Notes under the pieces: model-generated
Databases searched by the model: none
What the model was told of the DNA's origin: nothing
The model's input: only the letters and a program-made list of their open reading frames with translations
Translations under genes and position numbers: made by a program
Shown: positions 45,301 through 52,740 of the stretch, piece after piece
How the letters are laid out: every line of letters starts with the position of its first letter
Position numbering within the stretch: the stretch's first letter is position 1
Assembly (NCBI RefSeq): GCF_000820045.1
Contig: NZ_CDBJ01000100.1
Coordinates: forward strand, 225,265 to 289,264
Source of the DNA: Aeromonas rivuli
Lineage (GTDB): Bacteria; Pseudomonadota; Gammaproteobacteria; Enterobacterales; Aeromonadaceae
Length of the DNA stretch: 64,000 nucleotides
Direction: 5' to 3'

Positions 45301-45771
45301 TTCCCAGCGGGCGATCCAGTCCGGCCGATAGACCAGATACTGGTCAAAGAGATCCGCCACCTTCTGGCAGAGCTGCCAGAGCCTTACTTGCTCGGGATCC
45401 TGGGCAGGATCTTGCTCATCCCCCCCCAGATAGGCGGCGAGCGGGGCGAAGGCGGGCCTGTCCAGCAGGGCGGGCAATATGGTCATCAGTTGCCAGCTCA
45501 TGGATCCCTTGTTGTAGGGACTCTGGCGGGGCACATCCGCCAGCACCTGGGTGAACATCTCCCAGATGAAGCTGGCGGGCAGCGGGAAGTCGATATTGGC
45601 GGCGATGCCGAAGGCCTTGGCCAGCTCCAGCTTGAGCCACTGGGCCATGCCGGGACTCTGCACCAGGATCTGCTCGTGCTCGAAGGGGTGAGAGAGGGGC
45701 GCCTGCCGGATATGGTTCACCAGCAACTCTTTGAGCAGATCCAGCTGATTGGAGTGGTAGAGGGTAAACAT
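42361..45771 (-). CDS. recC: Exodeoxyribonuclease V subunit RecC
   Basis: A 1136-residue inactive helicase-like subunit that binds DNA ends and reads Chi. The N-terminus MFTLYHSNQLDLL and the blocks FGIAANIDFPLPASFIWEMF and YLVYRPDWIARWE match RecC. It starts at ATG 45771 (an in-frame TTG two codons earlier is less likely). A run of nine G encodes part of WEAGGGLVDG; the frame is intact here. First gene of recCBD. Confidence 0.96.
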   Translation of the reverse strand: MFTLYHSNQLDLLKELLVNHIRQAPLSHPFEHEQILVQSPGMAQWLKLELAKAFGIAANIDFPLPASFIWEMFTQVLADVPRQSPYNKGSMSWQLMTILPALLDRPAFAPLAAYLGGDEQDPAQDPEQVRLWQLCQKVADLFDQYLVYRPDWIARWEAGGGLVDGNSQELAGVSGQDWQPELWRELVARTLALAPSGYHRANLYEEFIHELARTRELPGKLPQRVFVFGISALPPRYVEALLALGSRPEVEVHLFVTNPCRYYWGDLLDRKTLARLETRLKPGTDIETLQGPANPLLASMGKLGRDYLHQLMELEVPQIEAFVDIDEVDEQGNVSLLRAIQKDVLELAERGAGQFDLDSSHHKSPISPADGSLQIHACHGPMRELEVLHDRLLGLFEQDPSLTPKDVVVMMPDVNSYGPYIQAVFGARGQIPFAVSDRAASQESPLLQSFLALLHLPNARLGAGELLAILEVPAVLRRFELDDDEFNQLRVWVQETGIRWGLDDGYPVRFDLPPMSGNSWLFGLRRMLLGFAMGDGEPVAGILPCADSTGGQQGPLASILPYAEIEGQQGLALGKLAWFVDSLAEFLPRLQQAQPLAEWNACLLALLERFYLADEDEERQLQLIRSQLADWQTQLGEARFDQPITADLLQDYLGSVLGESRSSQRFLAGQVNFCTLMPMRSIPFRQVCLLGMNDGVYPRTLAPMGFDLMAVASRRGDRSRRDDDRYLFLEALLSAQQGLYISYQGFSAQDNSDKVPSVLLAELIDYVRQGFVLAGDESLDDETSGRRLLQHLIVAHPLTPYSRNYFYPEAESRLFTYAADWLPALNPVRGAANFQSGELPLPPEWGKEQGLELAELLRFYRQPTKYFLNRRLKVWFELNEANIEDSEPFELDGLQHYQLKALLLDAHLAQGDSAVRRERLQLTGLLPQGWFGSLLLEDLDAEMGKLADRLRPWVAANEAEKRAVEIDISLTQGQLQGWIDTQKGRLLVVKPGSFNGKDLLLGWVQHLCLSLSCAPGDTLLFDAKQSLRLPALPAEEARPRLAALVSLWAQGMKRPLPFFPNTAWEWFRAIEKDPDKPEAADKAALTRFNGGYMVTGEGQDPYVARCFPELDDAVLGQLQALAREHLTPLLTTLEMM
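45290..45298 (-). repeat. Nine-base poly-G tract within recC
   Basis: Nine consecutive C on the plus strand (coding G) encode Gly-Gly-Gly within recC about 160 codons from the start. A slip of one base would truncate RecC. A second shorter run of seven C is at 45420-45426. Confidence 0.9.
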
Positions 45772-45945
45772 GGGCAAGTCCCGCCAATTAAAAAGAGGGG
45801 TGCGCGCAGGAAAAGATGAACAAATCCCGTCACTTCACCAGACATTGGATTGTCAGGGATCGGGGGGGAAGATGCAAAAGGCCCTTGTAGCAGCAGAGCG
45901 GGCCGCCATCACACTACCGACATTGGCGGTGGCAAATCACGGACA

Positions 45946-45978
45946 CAAAAAAGCCGGCGCTGCTGCGCCGGCTAAAAA
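45946..45978 (-). terminator. Intrinsic terminator downstream of yqjF
   Basis: AGCCGGCGC (45952-45960) and GCGCCGGCT (45965-45973) form a 9-bp stem with a TGCT loop. On the minus strand it is followed by TTTTTT (45952-45947), a strong terminator for the three-gene operon ending at 46016. The remaining recC-yqjF gap (45772-45945) shows no gene and should hold the recC promoter. Confidence 0.88.
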
Positions 45979-46015
45979 CATGGGAACTTTATGGAAAATA
46001 TGACGTATCAGGGTA

Positions 46016-46408
46016 TTACCAGCACTTGCCCAAACGGCCATCCACACTGAAGGCACCGGCACCCGCTGCCGCCAGGGCCAGGAAGCCACCAGCCACTGAA
46101 ACGTTCTTCATAAACATCAACATCTGCATCTGCTCCGCAGGCTGGTAATGGAAGAGGAAGGCCGCCATCAGGGTAAAGCCGGCCATCAGCACGGCGATGC
46201 TACGGGTAAAGAGGCCCAGCATGATGGCGAGACCACCGCCCAGCTCCAGCAGGATCACCAGGGGCAGCAGGGCACCGGGCACTCCCATGGCCTCCATATA
46301 ACCTTGGGTGCCAGCGTAGCCGCCGATCTTGCCCCAGCCTGCGACCACAAACATCAGGGCCAGCAGAATACGACCAACCAGCAGTGCCACATCTCTCATC
46401 TTGTCCAT
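46016..46408 (-). CDS. yqjF: DoxX family membrane protein YqjF
   Basis: A 130-residue inner-membrane protein with four hydrophobic helices, close to E. coli YqjF (VARILMPILF-type start, AGWGKIGGYAGTQGYMEAMGVPG, LLELGGGLAIMLG). DoxX proteins are thought to act in redox or thiol stress, but no activity is firmly known. In E. coli yqjF is the main target of the LysR regulator YhaJ and responds to aromatic nitro-compounds. Here it is the last gene of a pirin operon opposite a yhaJ homologue. Confidence 0.9.
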   Translation of the reverse strand: MDKMRDVALLVGRILLALMFVVAGWGKIGGYAGTQGYMEAMGVPGALLPLVILLELGGGLAIMLGLFTRSIAVLMAGFTLMAAFLFHYQPAEQMQMLMFMKNVSVAGGFLALAAAGAGAFSVDGRLGKCW

Positions 46409-46493
46409 CTTCAGATTCCTTTGATTACCAATTCACAGTGTTAATAGTGTAAGACCGATTTACTAACTCATTCATTTCGCCGAGATTTATTTA

Positions 46494-47180
46494 TCAAGGC
46501 AGATCAAACAACAGAGCCTCGCTCCCTTGGGAGGCGCTCAGTGTCCAGTTATCTTCATCACGACTGAGTACCCCGTCGCCAGGCTGGGCCGCCAGACCGT
46601 TCGCGGTCAAGCTCCCTGAAATCATATGCAGGTAACCATGACGCCCTTGCAATGCCCATTTGAGGGTCTCCCCTTCGGCGAGTTGCAGTCGCCATACCCG
46701 GGCCTGCTGGCGAATGCTGAAGGATCCGGCCTCGCCATCCGGCGATGCCACCAACGTCATGCCTGGCTGGTTTTCTATCCGCTTCTGCTGATAACCGGGG
46801 GTCGTACCGAACTCGTTCGGCTCTATCCAGATCTGCAGCAGTTGCAGCGGTTCACTCTGAGAGGGGTTGTACTCGCTGTGGCGAATACCTGAACCCGCAC
46901 TCATCAACTGGAAATCCCCAGCCGGGATCTGCTCGGCATGACCCAGGCTGTCCCTGTGTTCTATGGTGCCCTTGAGCACACAGGTCAGGATCTCCATGTT
47001 GGCGTGAGGGTGGGTGGCGAAACCGCCACCCGCTGCCACCATGTCGTCGTTGATAACCCGCAAGGCTGAGTGCCCCATCCACTCCGGGTCGTAGTAGTGA
47101 CCGAAGGAAAAACTGTGGTGAGTATCGAGCCAGCCAAAATTGGCGTGACCTCGATCTGCTGCGGCTCTCAATTGCATCAT
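46494..47180 (-). CDS. Pirin family protein (YhhW-type, quercetin 2,3-dioxygenase-like)
   Basis: A 228-residue bicupin of the pirin family. The metal ligands of the N-terminal cupin are conserved (THPHANMEI giving two His, then GSGIRHSEYNP giving His and Glu), so a metal site is likely active, as in E. coli YhhW, which oxidises quercetin in vitro. The physiological substrate is unknown. Start at 47180 with GGAG six bases upstream. Located between a small exported protein and yqjF in one operon. Confidence 0.9.
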   Translation of the reverse strand: MMQLRAAADRGHANFGWLDTHHSFSFGHYYDPEWMGHSALRVINDDMVAAGGGFATHPHANMEILTCVLKGTIEHRDSLGHAEQIPAGDFQLMSAGSGIRHSEYNPSQSEPLQLLQIWIEPNEFGTTPGYQQKRIENQPGMTLVASPDGEAGSFSIRQQARVWRLQLAEGETLKWALQGRHGYLHMISGSLTANGLAAQPGDGVLSRDEDNWTLSASQGSEALLFDLP

Positions 47181-47209
47181 GGTGTGCTCCTTACGCTATA
47201 AAGCTGTGG

Positions 47210-47536
47210 TTAACGCTGGCGACCGTCACCCAGACCGAAGGGGATCCGGTACTCACTGGACTCGTCACCCAGGCTCACCGTCAGGTTGCCCTGGGTGCGA
47301 CTCGGCAGTTTGACCCGCTGGGTGCCCATCAGATCGGCATGGACAGAGGCCAGCAGATCGCCGGACTCGTCACGCACCTCCAGCATGGGGTTGGACTTGC
47401 CGTCGATGACAGCGCTGGCTTGCCAGTTGACGAGCAGGGAGCCCGGGGTGGCGCTGAAATCAGCTGGCACGCTGGCCTGGGCCAGACCGGAACTCATCAG
47501 GCCTGCAACGGCCAACATCTTGATTACGTTTTTCAT
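47210..47536 (-). CDS. Small exported protein of unknown function
   Basis: A 108-residue protein with a signal peptide (MKNVIKMLAVAGLMSSGLAQA, cut about residue 21) and a short predicted beta-rich mature domain (SLLVNWQASAVIDGKSNPML). No known domain is recognised and no Cys remains after cleavage. ATG 47536 follows AGAGAGAATTGAAC; the upstream TTG is less likely. It is first in the operon with the pirin gene 29 bases downstream. Confidence 0.78.
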   Translation of the reverse strand: MKNVIKMLAVAGLMSSGLAQASVPADFSATPGSLLVNWQASAVIDGKSNPMLEVRDESGDLLASVHADLMGTQRVKLPSRTQGNLTVSLGDESSEYRIPFGLGDGRQR

Positions 47537-47776
47537 GTTCAATTCTCTCTTGGATTTTTATGTCATTGATAGGCCGTCAGGCCTGGGCCAATGCCTCCAT
47601 GCAAGAGACTACGTCAAATATTATGTTGTTCTTTTACTGAAAGCTGACCACCTCATTTTGAAGGGGTCACAGCCTGGAACTGCACTTATTTGGCCACTGA
47701 GCCATCCTGCTCAAGCGATGATTGAATATTAAACCTGCATGGCTTAAGTTGTTAGCGAGATAATCTGGCTATCATA

Positions 47777-47791
47777 TTCAAAATATTTGAA
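47777..47791. promoter_or_regulatory. Palindrome directly before yhaJ, possible LysR autoregulation site
   Basis: TTCAAA-ATA-TTTGAA is a perfect palindrome fitting the T-N11-A form of LysR operators. It ends nine bases before the yhaJ start, overlapping the ribosome-binding region, so binding could repress yhaJ. The 263-base yhaJ-operon gap (47537-47799) is AT-rich and must also hold the promoter of the divergent operon. Confidence 0.45.
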
Positions 47792-47799
47792 GGTTACCC

Positions 47800-48699
47800 A
47801 TGAGCAAAGAGCGCGCACTGACCCTGGAAGCCATTCGGGTGCTGGATGCCATAGAGAGACGGGGCAGCTTCGCCGCCGCCGCGGAGGAGTTGGGCAAGGT
47901 ACCCTCGGCACTGAGCTACACGGTGCAAAAACTGGAAGATGAACTGGATGCCATGCTGTTTGACCGCAGCGGCCATAGAACCAGGTTCACTCCGGCCGGT
48001 CGCATGCTGCTGGAGCAGGGTCGCTTGCTATTGCAGGCGGCCGAGCATCTGGTGGGGGAGACCCGTGCCCTGGCGCGGGGGTGGGAGACCGACATCACCA
48101 TCGCCGTGGATGCCCTGATGCCGGTGCAGAGGTTATTCCCTCTGGTGGAGCGCCTGGCCGAGCTGACCGATACCCGCTTGCGACTGCGGGCCGAGGTCTT
48201 GGCGGGGAGTTGGGAGGCGCTGGAGGATGGCCGCGCCGATCTGCTTATCTCTTCCCTCAATCCCGATCTCATGCTGACCGGCATCAAACACCAACTGCTG
48301 CAAGAGGAAGTGATGCTCTACGTCGCCCACCCGGATCACCCGCTGCATCAGGAGCCGGAGCCCCTGGCGGACGAGACCCTGCGCCGCTACCGCGCCATTG
48401 CCATCGCCGACTCGGCGCGGCGCAAGCCCGCCCTCACCTATCGCCTGCTCGACAAGCAACCCAGACTCACCGTCAGCACCATGGCCGAGAAGCGCGATGC
48501 CCTGTTGGCCGGGATCGGGGTCGGCACCATGCCGCTGAGCTGGATTGAAGAGGATATCAAGACGGGGCGCCTCAAGGTGATCGGTCCGGAGTACCGTCAC
48601 CAGCTCCAGGTCGTGCTGGCGTGGCGGCGGGACAGCATGGGCAAGGCCAAGAGCTGGCTGGTGCGGGAGATCCCCAAGCTGTTTGTGGCCAAGGCGTAA
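47800..48699 (+). CDS. yhaJ: LysR-type regulator YhaJ
   Basis: A 299-residue LysR regulator closely matching E. coli YhaJ: MSKERALTLEAIRVLDAIER, GSFAAAAEELGKVPSALSYTVQKLE (winged HTH) and the C-terminal block ARRKPALTYRLLDKQPRLTVST. In E. coli YhaJ activates yqjF after exposure to aromatic compounds such as 2,4-dinitrotoluene products. The divergent pirin-yqjF operon here is the likely target. AAGG lies seven bases before the ATG. Confidence 0.9.
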   Translation: MSKERALTLEAIRVLDAIERRGSFAAAAEELGKVPSALSYTVQKLEDELDAMLFDRSGHRTRFTPAGRMLLEQGRLLLQAAEHLVGETRALARGWETDITIAVDALMPVQRLFPLVERLAELTDTRLRLRAEVLAGSWEALEDGRADLLISSLNPDLMLTGIKHQLLQEEVMLYVAHPDHPLHQEPEPLADETLRRYRAIAIADSARRKPALTYRLLDKQPRLTVSTMAEKRDALLAGIGVGTMPLSWIEEDIKTGRLKVIGPEYRHQLQVVLAWRRDSMGKAKSWLVREIPKLFVAKA

Positions 48700-48733
48700 T
48701 GCGTCACAACTTGACGCCAGGGGCAAATTAGGG

Positions 48734-48869
48734 GAAAAGAAAAAAGCGGAACCCTGACGGGATCCGCTCAATTTGCCAGGAAAGAATAAAAACCTTTCGG
48801 TTTAAAAAAACCCTTAAATTGGAAGCAAACAATCGATTTCGCAACCAGGAAAGTCTCGAATTCGATTCG
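48734..48869 (-). ncRNA. Candidate small RNA on the minus strand, downstream of yhaJ
   Basis: On the minus strand a hairpin AGCGGAxCCC-GTCA-GGGxTCCGCT (48768-48745) is followed by TTTTTTCTTTT, a strong intrinsic terminator with no protein gene upstream of it on that strand. A CATAAT -10-like box (48881-48876) with a weak CTGGCG -35 places a start near 48869, giving about 135 nt. It includes a second hairpin AAACC-GAAA-GGTTT and two copies of TTTCCTGG. Between 48700 and 49100 I see no coding gene. Confidence 0.4.
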
Positions 48870-49100
48870 TGTTCGATTATGCGCGAACTGTTATTCCTCG
48901 CCAGCACTATGTTGCAGAGTTGAAGGATGTGCACCGCCCGGTGTCATTTTCTGCAACCTTTGCCCCAAACTGGTCAGATCATCCCGCTTATTTCGGCCGC
49001 TTGCTTTCTCCTGGTTTTTTAAAGTGTCAATATCTGAGCCCGAACCATGGAAAAGGTACACTTTTTGGCGGTTCATCAAATGCACATAAAGGAATGACGC

Positions 49101-49865
49101 ATGACCTATAGCCAGACCCTGGCCATTAACATTCTCGACACCCTCAAGAAGACGCTGATCGACAAGGGGATCCGTTATCAGACCCTGGCGGAGGCGATGA
49201 ATGTCTCCATCGCGACCATCAAACGGATGATGAACAAGCCATCACTGCCCTTTGATACCCTGTTGGAGATCTGCCATCTGGTGGGTCTGTCATTCGAGGA
49301 GCTGCTCGAACGCACTCAGGAGGCCCAGAGCCGCCGCGCCGTCTTCACCCAGGAACAAGATGAGTCCTTCCACAACGAGCCCGGCCTCTACGCCTTCCTC
49401 GCCAACATCTTCTGGCGTGACAAGACCCTCATCGACCTGAAGCGGGAGTACGGCCTGACCGATGCCTCCTGCTACCTCTATCTGCGCAAGCTGGAGAAGC
49501 TCGGCATCCTGCAGCTCGGCATCGACAACAGCTTCCATTTTCTCATCAGCGAGCGGATCAACTTCGAGCAGCACAGCCGCTTCGCCCGCCAGCAGGCACG
49601 CCAGGCCATGTCTGTGCTTGGCGACTATCTGGTGGAAAACATGCACAAACAGAACAACTACATGGCGCTCTGTCAGCTGCATCTGGACGAGAGCGAGGCG
49701 TTCGCCCTGATCGAGCGGATGAAGGAGTACTGGCATCAGGAGCTCAAGCTCAACCGCCCCGCCATCGGCCAGCGGGAAGACACCAAGACCTACACCATGT
49801 CGCTGCAGCTGGCGGACTGCGGTTACCAGAGCTTCGACGATCTCATCCCCAACATCGACGGATGA
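49101..49865 (+). CDS. Cro/C1-type helix-turn-helix regulator
   Basis: A 254-residue DNA-binding protein with an N-terminal HTH of the Cro/C1 type (about 20-60: RYQTLAEAMNVSIATIKRMM) and a C-terminal region containing DASCYLYLRKLEKLGILQL, a second winged-helix-like part. No effector domain is recognised. The upstream gap contains inverted repeats AAAGTGT (49021) and ACACTTT (49058) that may be its operator. Start ATG 49101 with AAGGAATGACGC upstream. Confidence 0.85.
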   Translation: MTYSQTLAINILDTLKKTLIDKGIRYQTLAEAMNVSIATIKRMMNKPSLPFDTLLEICHLVGLSFEELLERTQEAQSRRAVFTQEQDESFHNEPGLYAFLANIFWRDKTLIDLKREYGLTDASCYLYLRKLEKLGILQLGIDNSFHFLISERINFEQHSRFARQQARQAMSVLGDYLVENMHKQNNYMALCQLHLDESEAFALIERMKEYWHQELKLNRPAIGQREDTKTYTMSLQLADCGYQSFDDLIPNIDG

Positions 49866-49875
49866 GGCTTAGCGC

Positions 49876-49901
49876 AGACCTCTCCCTGCGGGGGGAGGTC
49901 T
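49876..49901 (+). terminator. Terminator after the Cro-type regulator
   Basis: AGACCTCTCCC (49876-49886) pairs with GGGGGAGGTCT (49891-49901) around TGCG in an 11-bp stem with one G-T pair, followed by ATTTCCC. It is a fair intrinsic terminator and separates this gene from the convergent GntR gene. Confidence 0.6.
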
Positions 49902-49922
49902 ATTTCCCTCAAACGCCAGCGT

Positions 49923-50648
49923 TCAGCCATGGCGGACAGGACGGGTATCCAGCGCGATGCAGATTGCATCGGGACGCCAGTGCTCTATATCACAGTCGAT
50001 CAAGGCGCCCGCCTGGTCATAGTTGACCCGCACCAACCGCAGCACGGGGCTGCCCTGGGCCAGGTTGAGCACCCGCGCAATCTCTCCCCGTGCCGCCACC
50101 GGTGTCACCTCCAGCCGTGCGCCCCCCTGCCCCATGCCATATTCGCGCAGATAGAGCTCGGTGAGCGACCCCGCCAGCGGTTGACTCTCGATACCAGGAA
50201 AACGGGTTGCCAGCAGATGATGGCTGACGTGGAGCACGGGGCGGCCATCGATGAGGCGCTGACGGCGGATCCCGAACAGTGGGGTGAAGGGGGTGATGGC
50301 CATCCAGCGACAGAGATCGCTGCTGGCCAGTTCGCTGCCCTGACCGAGCAAGCGGGTCTCGGCGCTGCGCTGCTGCTCGGCGATCCACTGATGAAAGTGG
50401 GTGTGACGAACCGGGTCATAGACGAGCCTGGGGGGCGCCACGAACCAGCCGCGCCGCTCGGCCCGGTAGATGATCCCCTCGGCCTCCAGGGTCGAGAGCG
50501 CCTCCTTGACCGTGATGCGGGTGGTGGCGAAACGCTCGCTCAAGGCTCGCTCGGCGGGCAATTGCTGGCCCGCCGTCAGTTGCCCACTCGCGATGTAGCG
50601 GTGCAGCGTCTGGCAAATTTGTTCACTCTTGGTGAGCGGTCTGGTCAC
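49923..50648 (-). CDS. GntR-UTRA transcriptional regulator of the adjacent transport operon
   Basis: A 241-residue GntR/HutC-family regulator: winged HTH at about 5-75 (LTKSEQICQTLHRYIASGQL, LPAERALSERFATTRITVKEAL) and a C-terminal UTRA ligand-binding domain. It is PhnR-like, the class that controls phosphonate or amino-acid uptake. The GTG start at 50648 has AGGA seven bases upstream; longer readings run into the divergent promoter region. It is transcribed away from the ABC-transporter operon and probably represses it. Confidence 0.85.
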   Translation of the reverse strand: MTRPLTKSEQICQTLHRYIASGQLTAGQQLPAERALSERFATTRITVKEALSTLEAEGIIYRAERRGWFVAPPRLVYDPVRHTHFHQWIAEQQRSAETRLLGQGSELASSDLCRWMAITPFTPLFGIRRQRLIDGRPVLHVSHHLLATRFPGIESQPLAGSLTELYLREYGMGQGGARLEVTPVAARGEIARVLNLAQGSPVLRLVRVNYDQAGALIDCDIEHWRPDAICIALDTRPVRHG

Positions 50649-50832
50649 GAGCCTGTCCTGGCATAGTCCAACGAATCGAATGCCACGCTTATATCCCGCC
50701 CAGATGAAGCTGCCATGACAGTGGCTCAGGCAAGAAAATGTCATCCAATCGCCACAAAAGCGCCCCGCCACCGTCACATTCCCCCCCTAGCATCGTCCTC
50801 GAACCTTAACTGACCTAGTCCAGAGGGATGGG

Positions 50833-51897
50833 ATGATGAAAACCTTGATCGCAAGTGCACTGGCCATCGCGGCCATCAGTCAGCCGTTTTTTGCAACCAA
50901 TAGCTATGCCGCCGACAATATCGCGGATCTGGAAAAGGCCGCCCGTGGCGAAGGCCAGCTCCACAGCATCGGCATGCCCGACAGCTGGGCGAACTGGAAG
51001 GATACCTGGCAGCAGCTGGGCAGCATCTACGGCATCAAGCATCAGGATACCGACATGAGCTCGGCGCAGGAGATCGCCAAGTTCGCCGCCGAGAAGGCCA
51101 ACGCCACCGCCGATATCGGCGACGTGGGCGGCGCCTTCGGCCCGGTCGCGGTCAAGCAGGGGGTCACCCAGCCCTACAAACCCTCCACCTGGGCAGACAT
51201 TCCCAACTGGGCCAAGGATGCGGACGGTCACTGGATGCTGGCCTATACCGGCACCATCGCCTTCCTGATCAACAAGGATCTGGTCAAGGCCGCCCCCACC
51301 AGCTGGCAATCCCTGCTGGGTGGCGACTACAAGGTGACCCTGGGTGACGTGGGCGTGGCCTCCCAGGCCAACAACGGCGTGCTGGCGGCGGCCTATGCCA
51401 CCGGCGGCAGCGAGAAGAACCTCAAGCCTGCGCTGGATCTGTTCGGCCAGCTGGCCAAGCAGGGTCGCCTCTCCCTGAACGACCCGACCATCGCCAACAT
51501 CGAGAAGGGCGAAGTGGAGGTGGGGGTGCTGTGGGACTTCAACGCCCTGAACTACCGCGACCAGATCGACCCCAACAAGTTTGAGGTGGTGATCCCGAGC
51601 GACGGCTCCGTCATCGCCGGTTACACCACCATCATCAACAAGTGGGCCAAGAACCCCAACGCCGCCAAGCTGGCCCGTGAATACATCCTCTCCGATGCCG
51701 GTCAAATCAACCTGGCCCGTGGCTACGCCCGCCCCATCCGCAGCAATGTGACCCTGCCGGATGACGTCAAGGCCAAGCTGCTGCCAGCCGAGCAGTATGC
51801 CAATGCCAAGCCGGTGCAGGATCATGCAGCCTGGGAGCAGAGCTCCAAGGCCCTGCCGCGCCAGTGGCAAGAAACCGTCATGATCAACATGCAGTAA
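50833..51897 (+). CDS. ABC transporter substrate-binding protein
   Basis: A 354-residue periplasmic solute-binding protein of the family 1/ferric-type fold, with a signal peptide cut after about residue 26 (NSYAADNIADLEKA). Conserved blocks such as MPDSWANWKDTWQQL and ATADIGDVGGAFGP suggest an anion-binding pocket but do not reveal the ligand. It is the first gene of a six-gene operon. The divergent gap contains TAGTCCA twice (50664-50670 and 50816-50822), next to the two start regions. Confidence 0.88.
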   Translation: MMKTLIASALAIAAISQPFFATNSYAADNIADLEKAARGEGQLHSIGMPDSWANWKDTWQQLGSIYGIKHQDTDMSSAQEIAKFAAEKANATADIGDVGGAFGPVAVKQGVTQPYKPSTWADIPNWAKDADGHWMLAYTGTIAFLINKDLVKAAPTSWQSLLGGDYKVTLGDVGVASQANNGVLAAAYATGGSEKNLKPALDLFGQLAKQGRLSLNDPTIANIEKGEVEVGVLWDFNALNYRDQIDPNKFEVVIPSDGSVIAGYTTIINKWAKNPNAAKLAREYILSDAGQINLARGYARPIRSNVTLPDDVKAKLLPAEQYANAKPVQDHAAWEQSSKALPRQWQETVMINMQ

Positions 51898-51906
51898 GGA
51901 AATCCA

Positions 51907-52740
51907 GTGCAACACAAGGTGATAGTGGTACTTGTGGATGGCCTGGCAGCCGAGGTAGCCCATTGCATGGGCTACCTTTTCGGCATGGTGGAGGCGGGGC
52001 GCGGCCTGCATACGACCCTGAGCTCTGCCTTGCCCTCCCTCTCCCGGCCCCTCTACGAGTGCATCCTGACCGGCGTGCCGCCGGTGGCGAGCGGCATCAC
52101 CCACAACGGGGTGAGTCGCCTCAGTCTGCATGACTCCATCTTCCATCTGGCCCGCGCGGCGGGCAAAGGCACAGCAGCGGCGGCCTATTACTGGGTGAGC
52201 GAACTCTACAACCGCAGCCCCTGGCTGGCTGCCCGGGATCGCTATACCCATGACGAGCAACTGCCCATCCAGCACGGCTGCTTCTACTGGGATGACAACT
52301 ACCCCGACAGCCATCTGCTGATGGATGGCGAGTGGCTCAGAACCCAACATGATCCCGATTTTCTGCTGATCCACCCCATGGGGGTGGATGACGCCGGCCA
52401 CAAGTTTGGCCTGGATTCACGCCAGTACCGCAATCAGGCGCGCCGGATGGACAGCCTGCTGGCCGATCTGCTGCCCCAGTGGCTGGCAGAGGGGTATCAG
52501 GTGGTGATCACCTCGGATCACGGCATGAACGAGGATCTCAGCCACGGCGGCACCCTGCCCGAGGAGCGCACCGTGCCGCTCTGGCTGTTTGGTGATTCCT
52601 TCGTCGAGCGCTGGCCGGATGGGGTGGTGATCGCCCAGACCCAGCTCTGCGCCCTGATGGCCGACCTGCTGGGCATTCCTCACGACAAGTCGGCAGCGCC
52701 CCCGCTGCTCAAGGCGGCCTTTATGCGCGAGGTGCACTGA
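51907..52740 (+). CDS. Cytoplasmic alkaline-phosphatase-superfamily phosphodiesterase/phosphonohydrolase
   Basis: A 277-residue protein of the nucleotide pyrophosphatase/phosphodiesterase branch of the alkaline phosphatase superfamily. Metal ligands Asp11 (VLVDGLA), the nucleophile Ser in LPSLSRP (about 46), MGVDDAGH, ITSDHGMNEDLSHGG are all seen. There is no signal peptide, so it should act on imported substrate. GTG start at 51907 with AAGGA seven bases upstream. Its position between the binding protein and the permeases is unusual; related enzymes include phosphonoacetate hydrolase. Confidence 0.85.
   Translation: MQHKVIVVLVDGLAAEVAHCMGYLFGMVEAGRGLHTTLSSALPSLSRPLYECILTGVPPVASGITHNGVSRLSLHDSIFHLARAAGKGTAAAAYYWVSELYNRSPWLAARDRYTHDEQLPIQHGCFYWDDNYPDSHLLMDGEWLRTQHDPDFLLIHPMGVDDAGHKFGLDSRQYRNQARRMDSLLADLLPQWLAEGYQVVITSDHGMNEDLSHGGTLPEERTVPLWLFGDSFVERWPDGVVIAQTQLCALMADLLGIPHDKSAAPPLLKAAFMREVH

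Noticed and set aside
42361..45771. recC as a frameshifted gene because of the nine-G tract
   Set aside because: The frame is continuous and the domains on both sides are in frame, so it is intact in this sequence.
48728..48934. A 68-codon minus-strand open frame downstream of yhaJ
   Set aside because: It runs through a strong intrinsic terminator, has no ribosome-binding site, and its sequence looks random.
50815..52401. A 528-codon minus-strand open frame under the binding-protein and hydrolase genes
   Set aside because: Shadow of two genes with recognisable domains and ribosome-binding sites on the plus strand.
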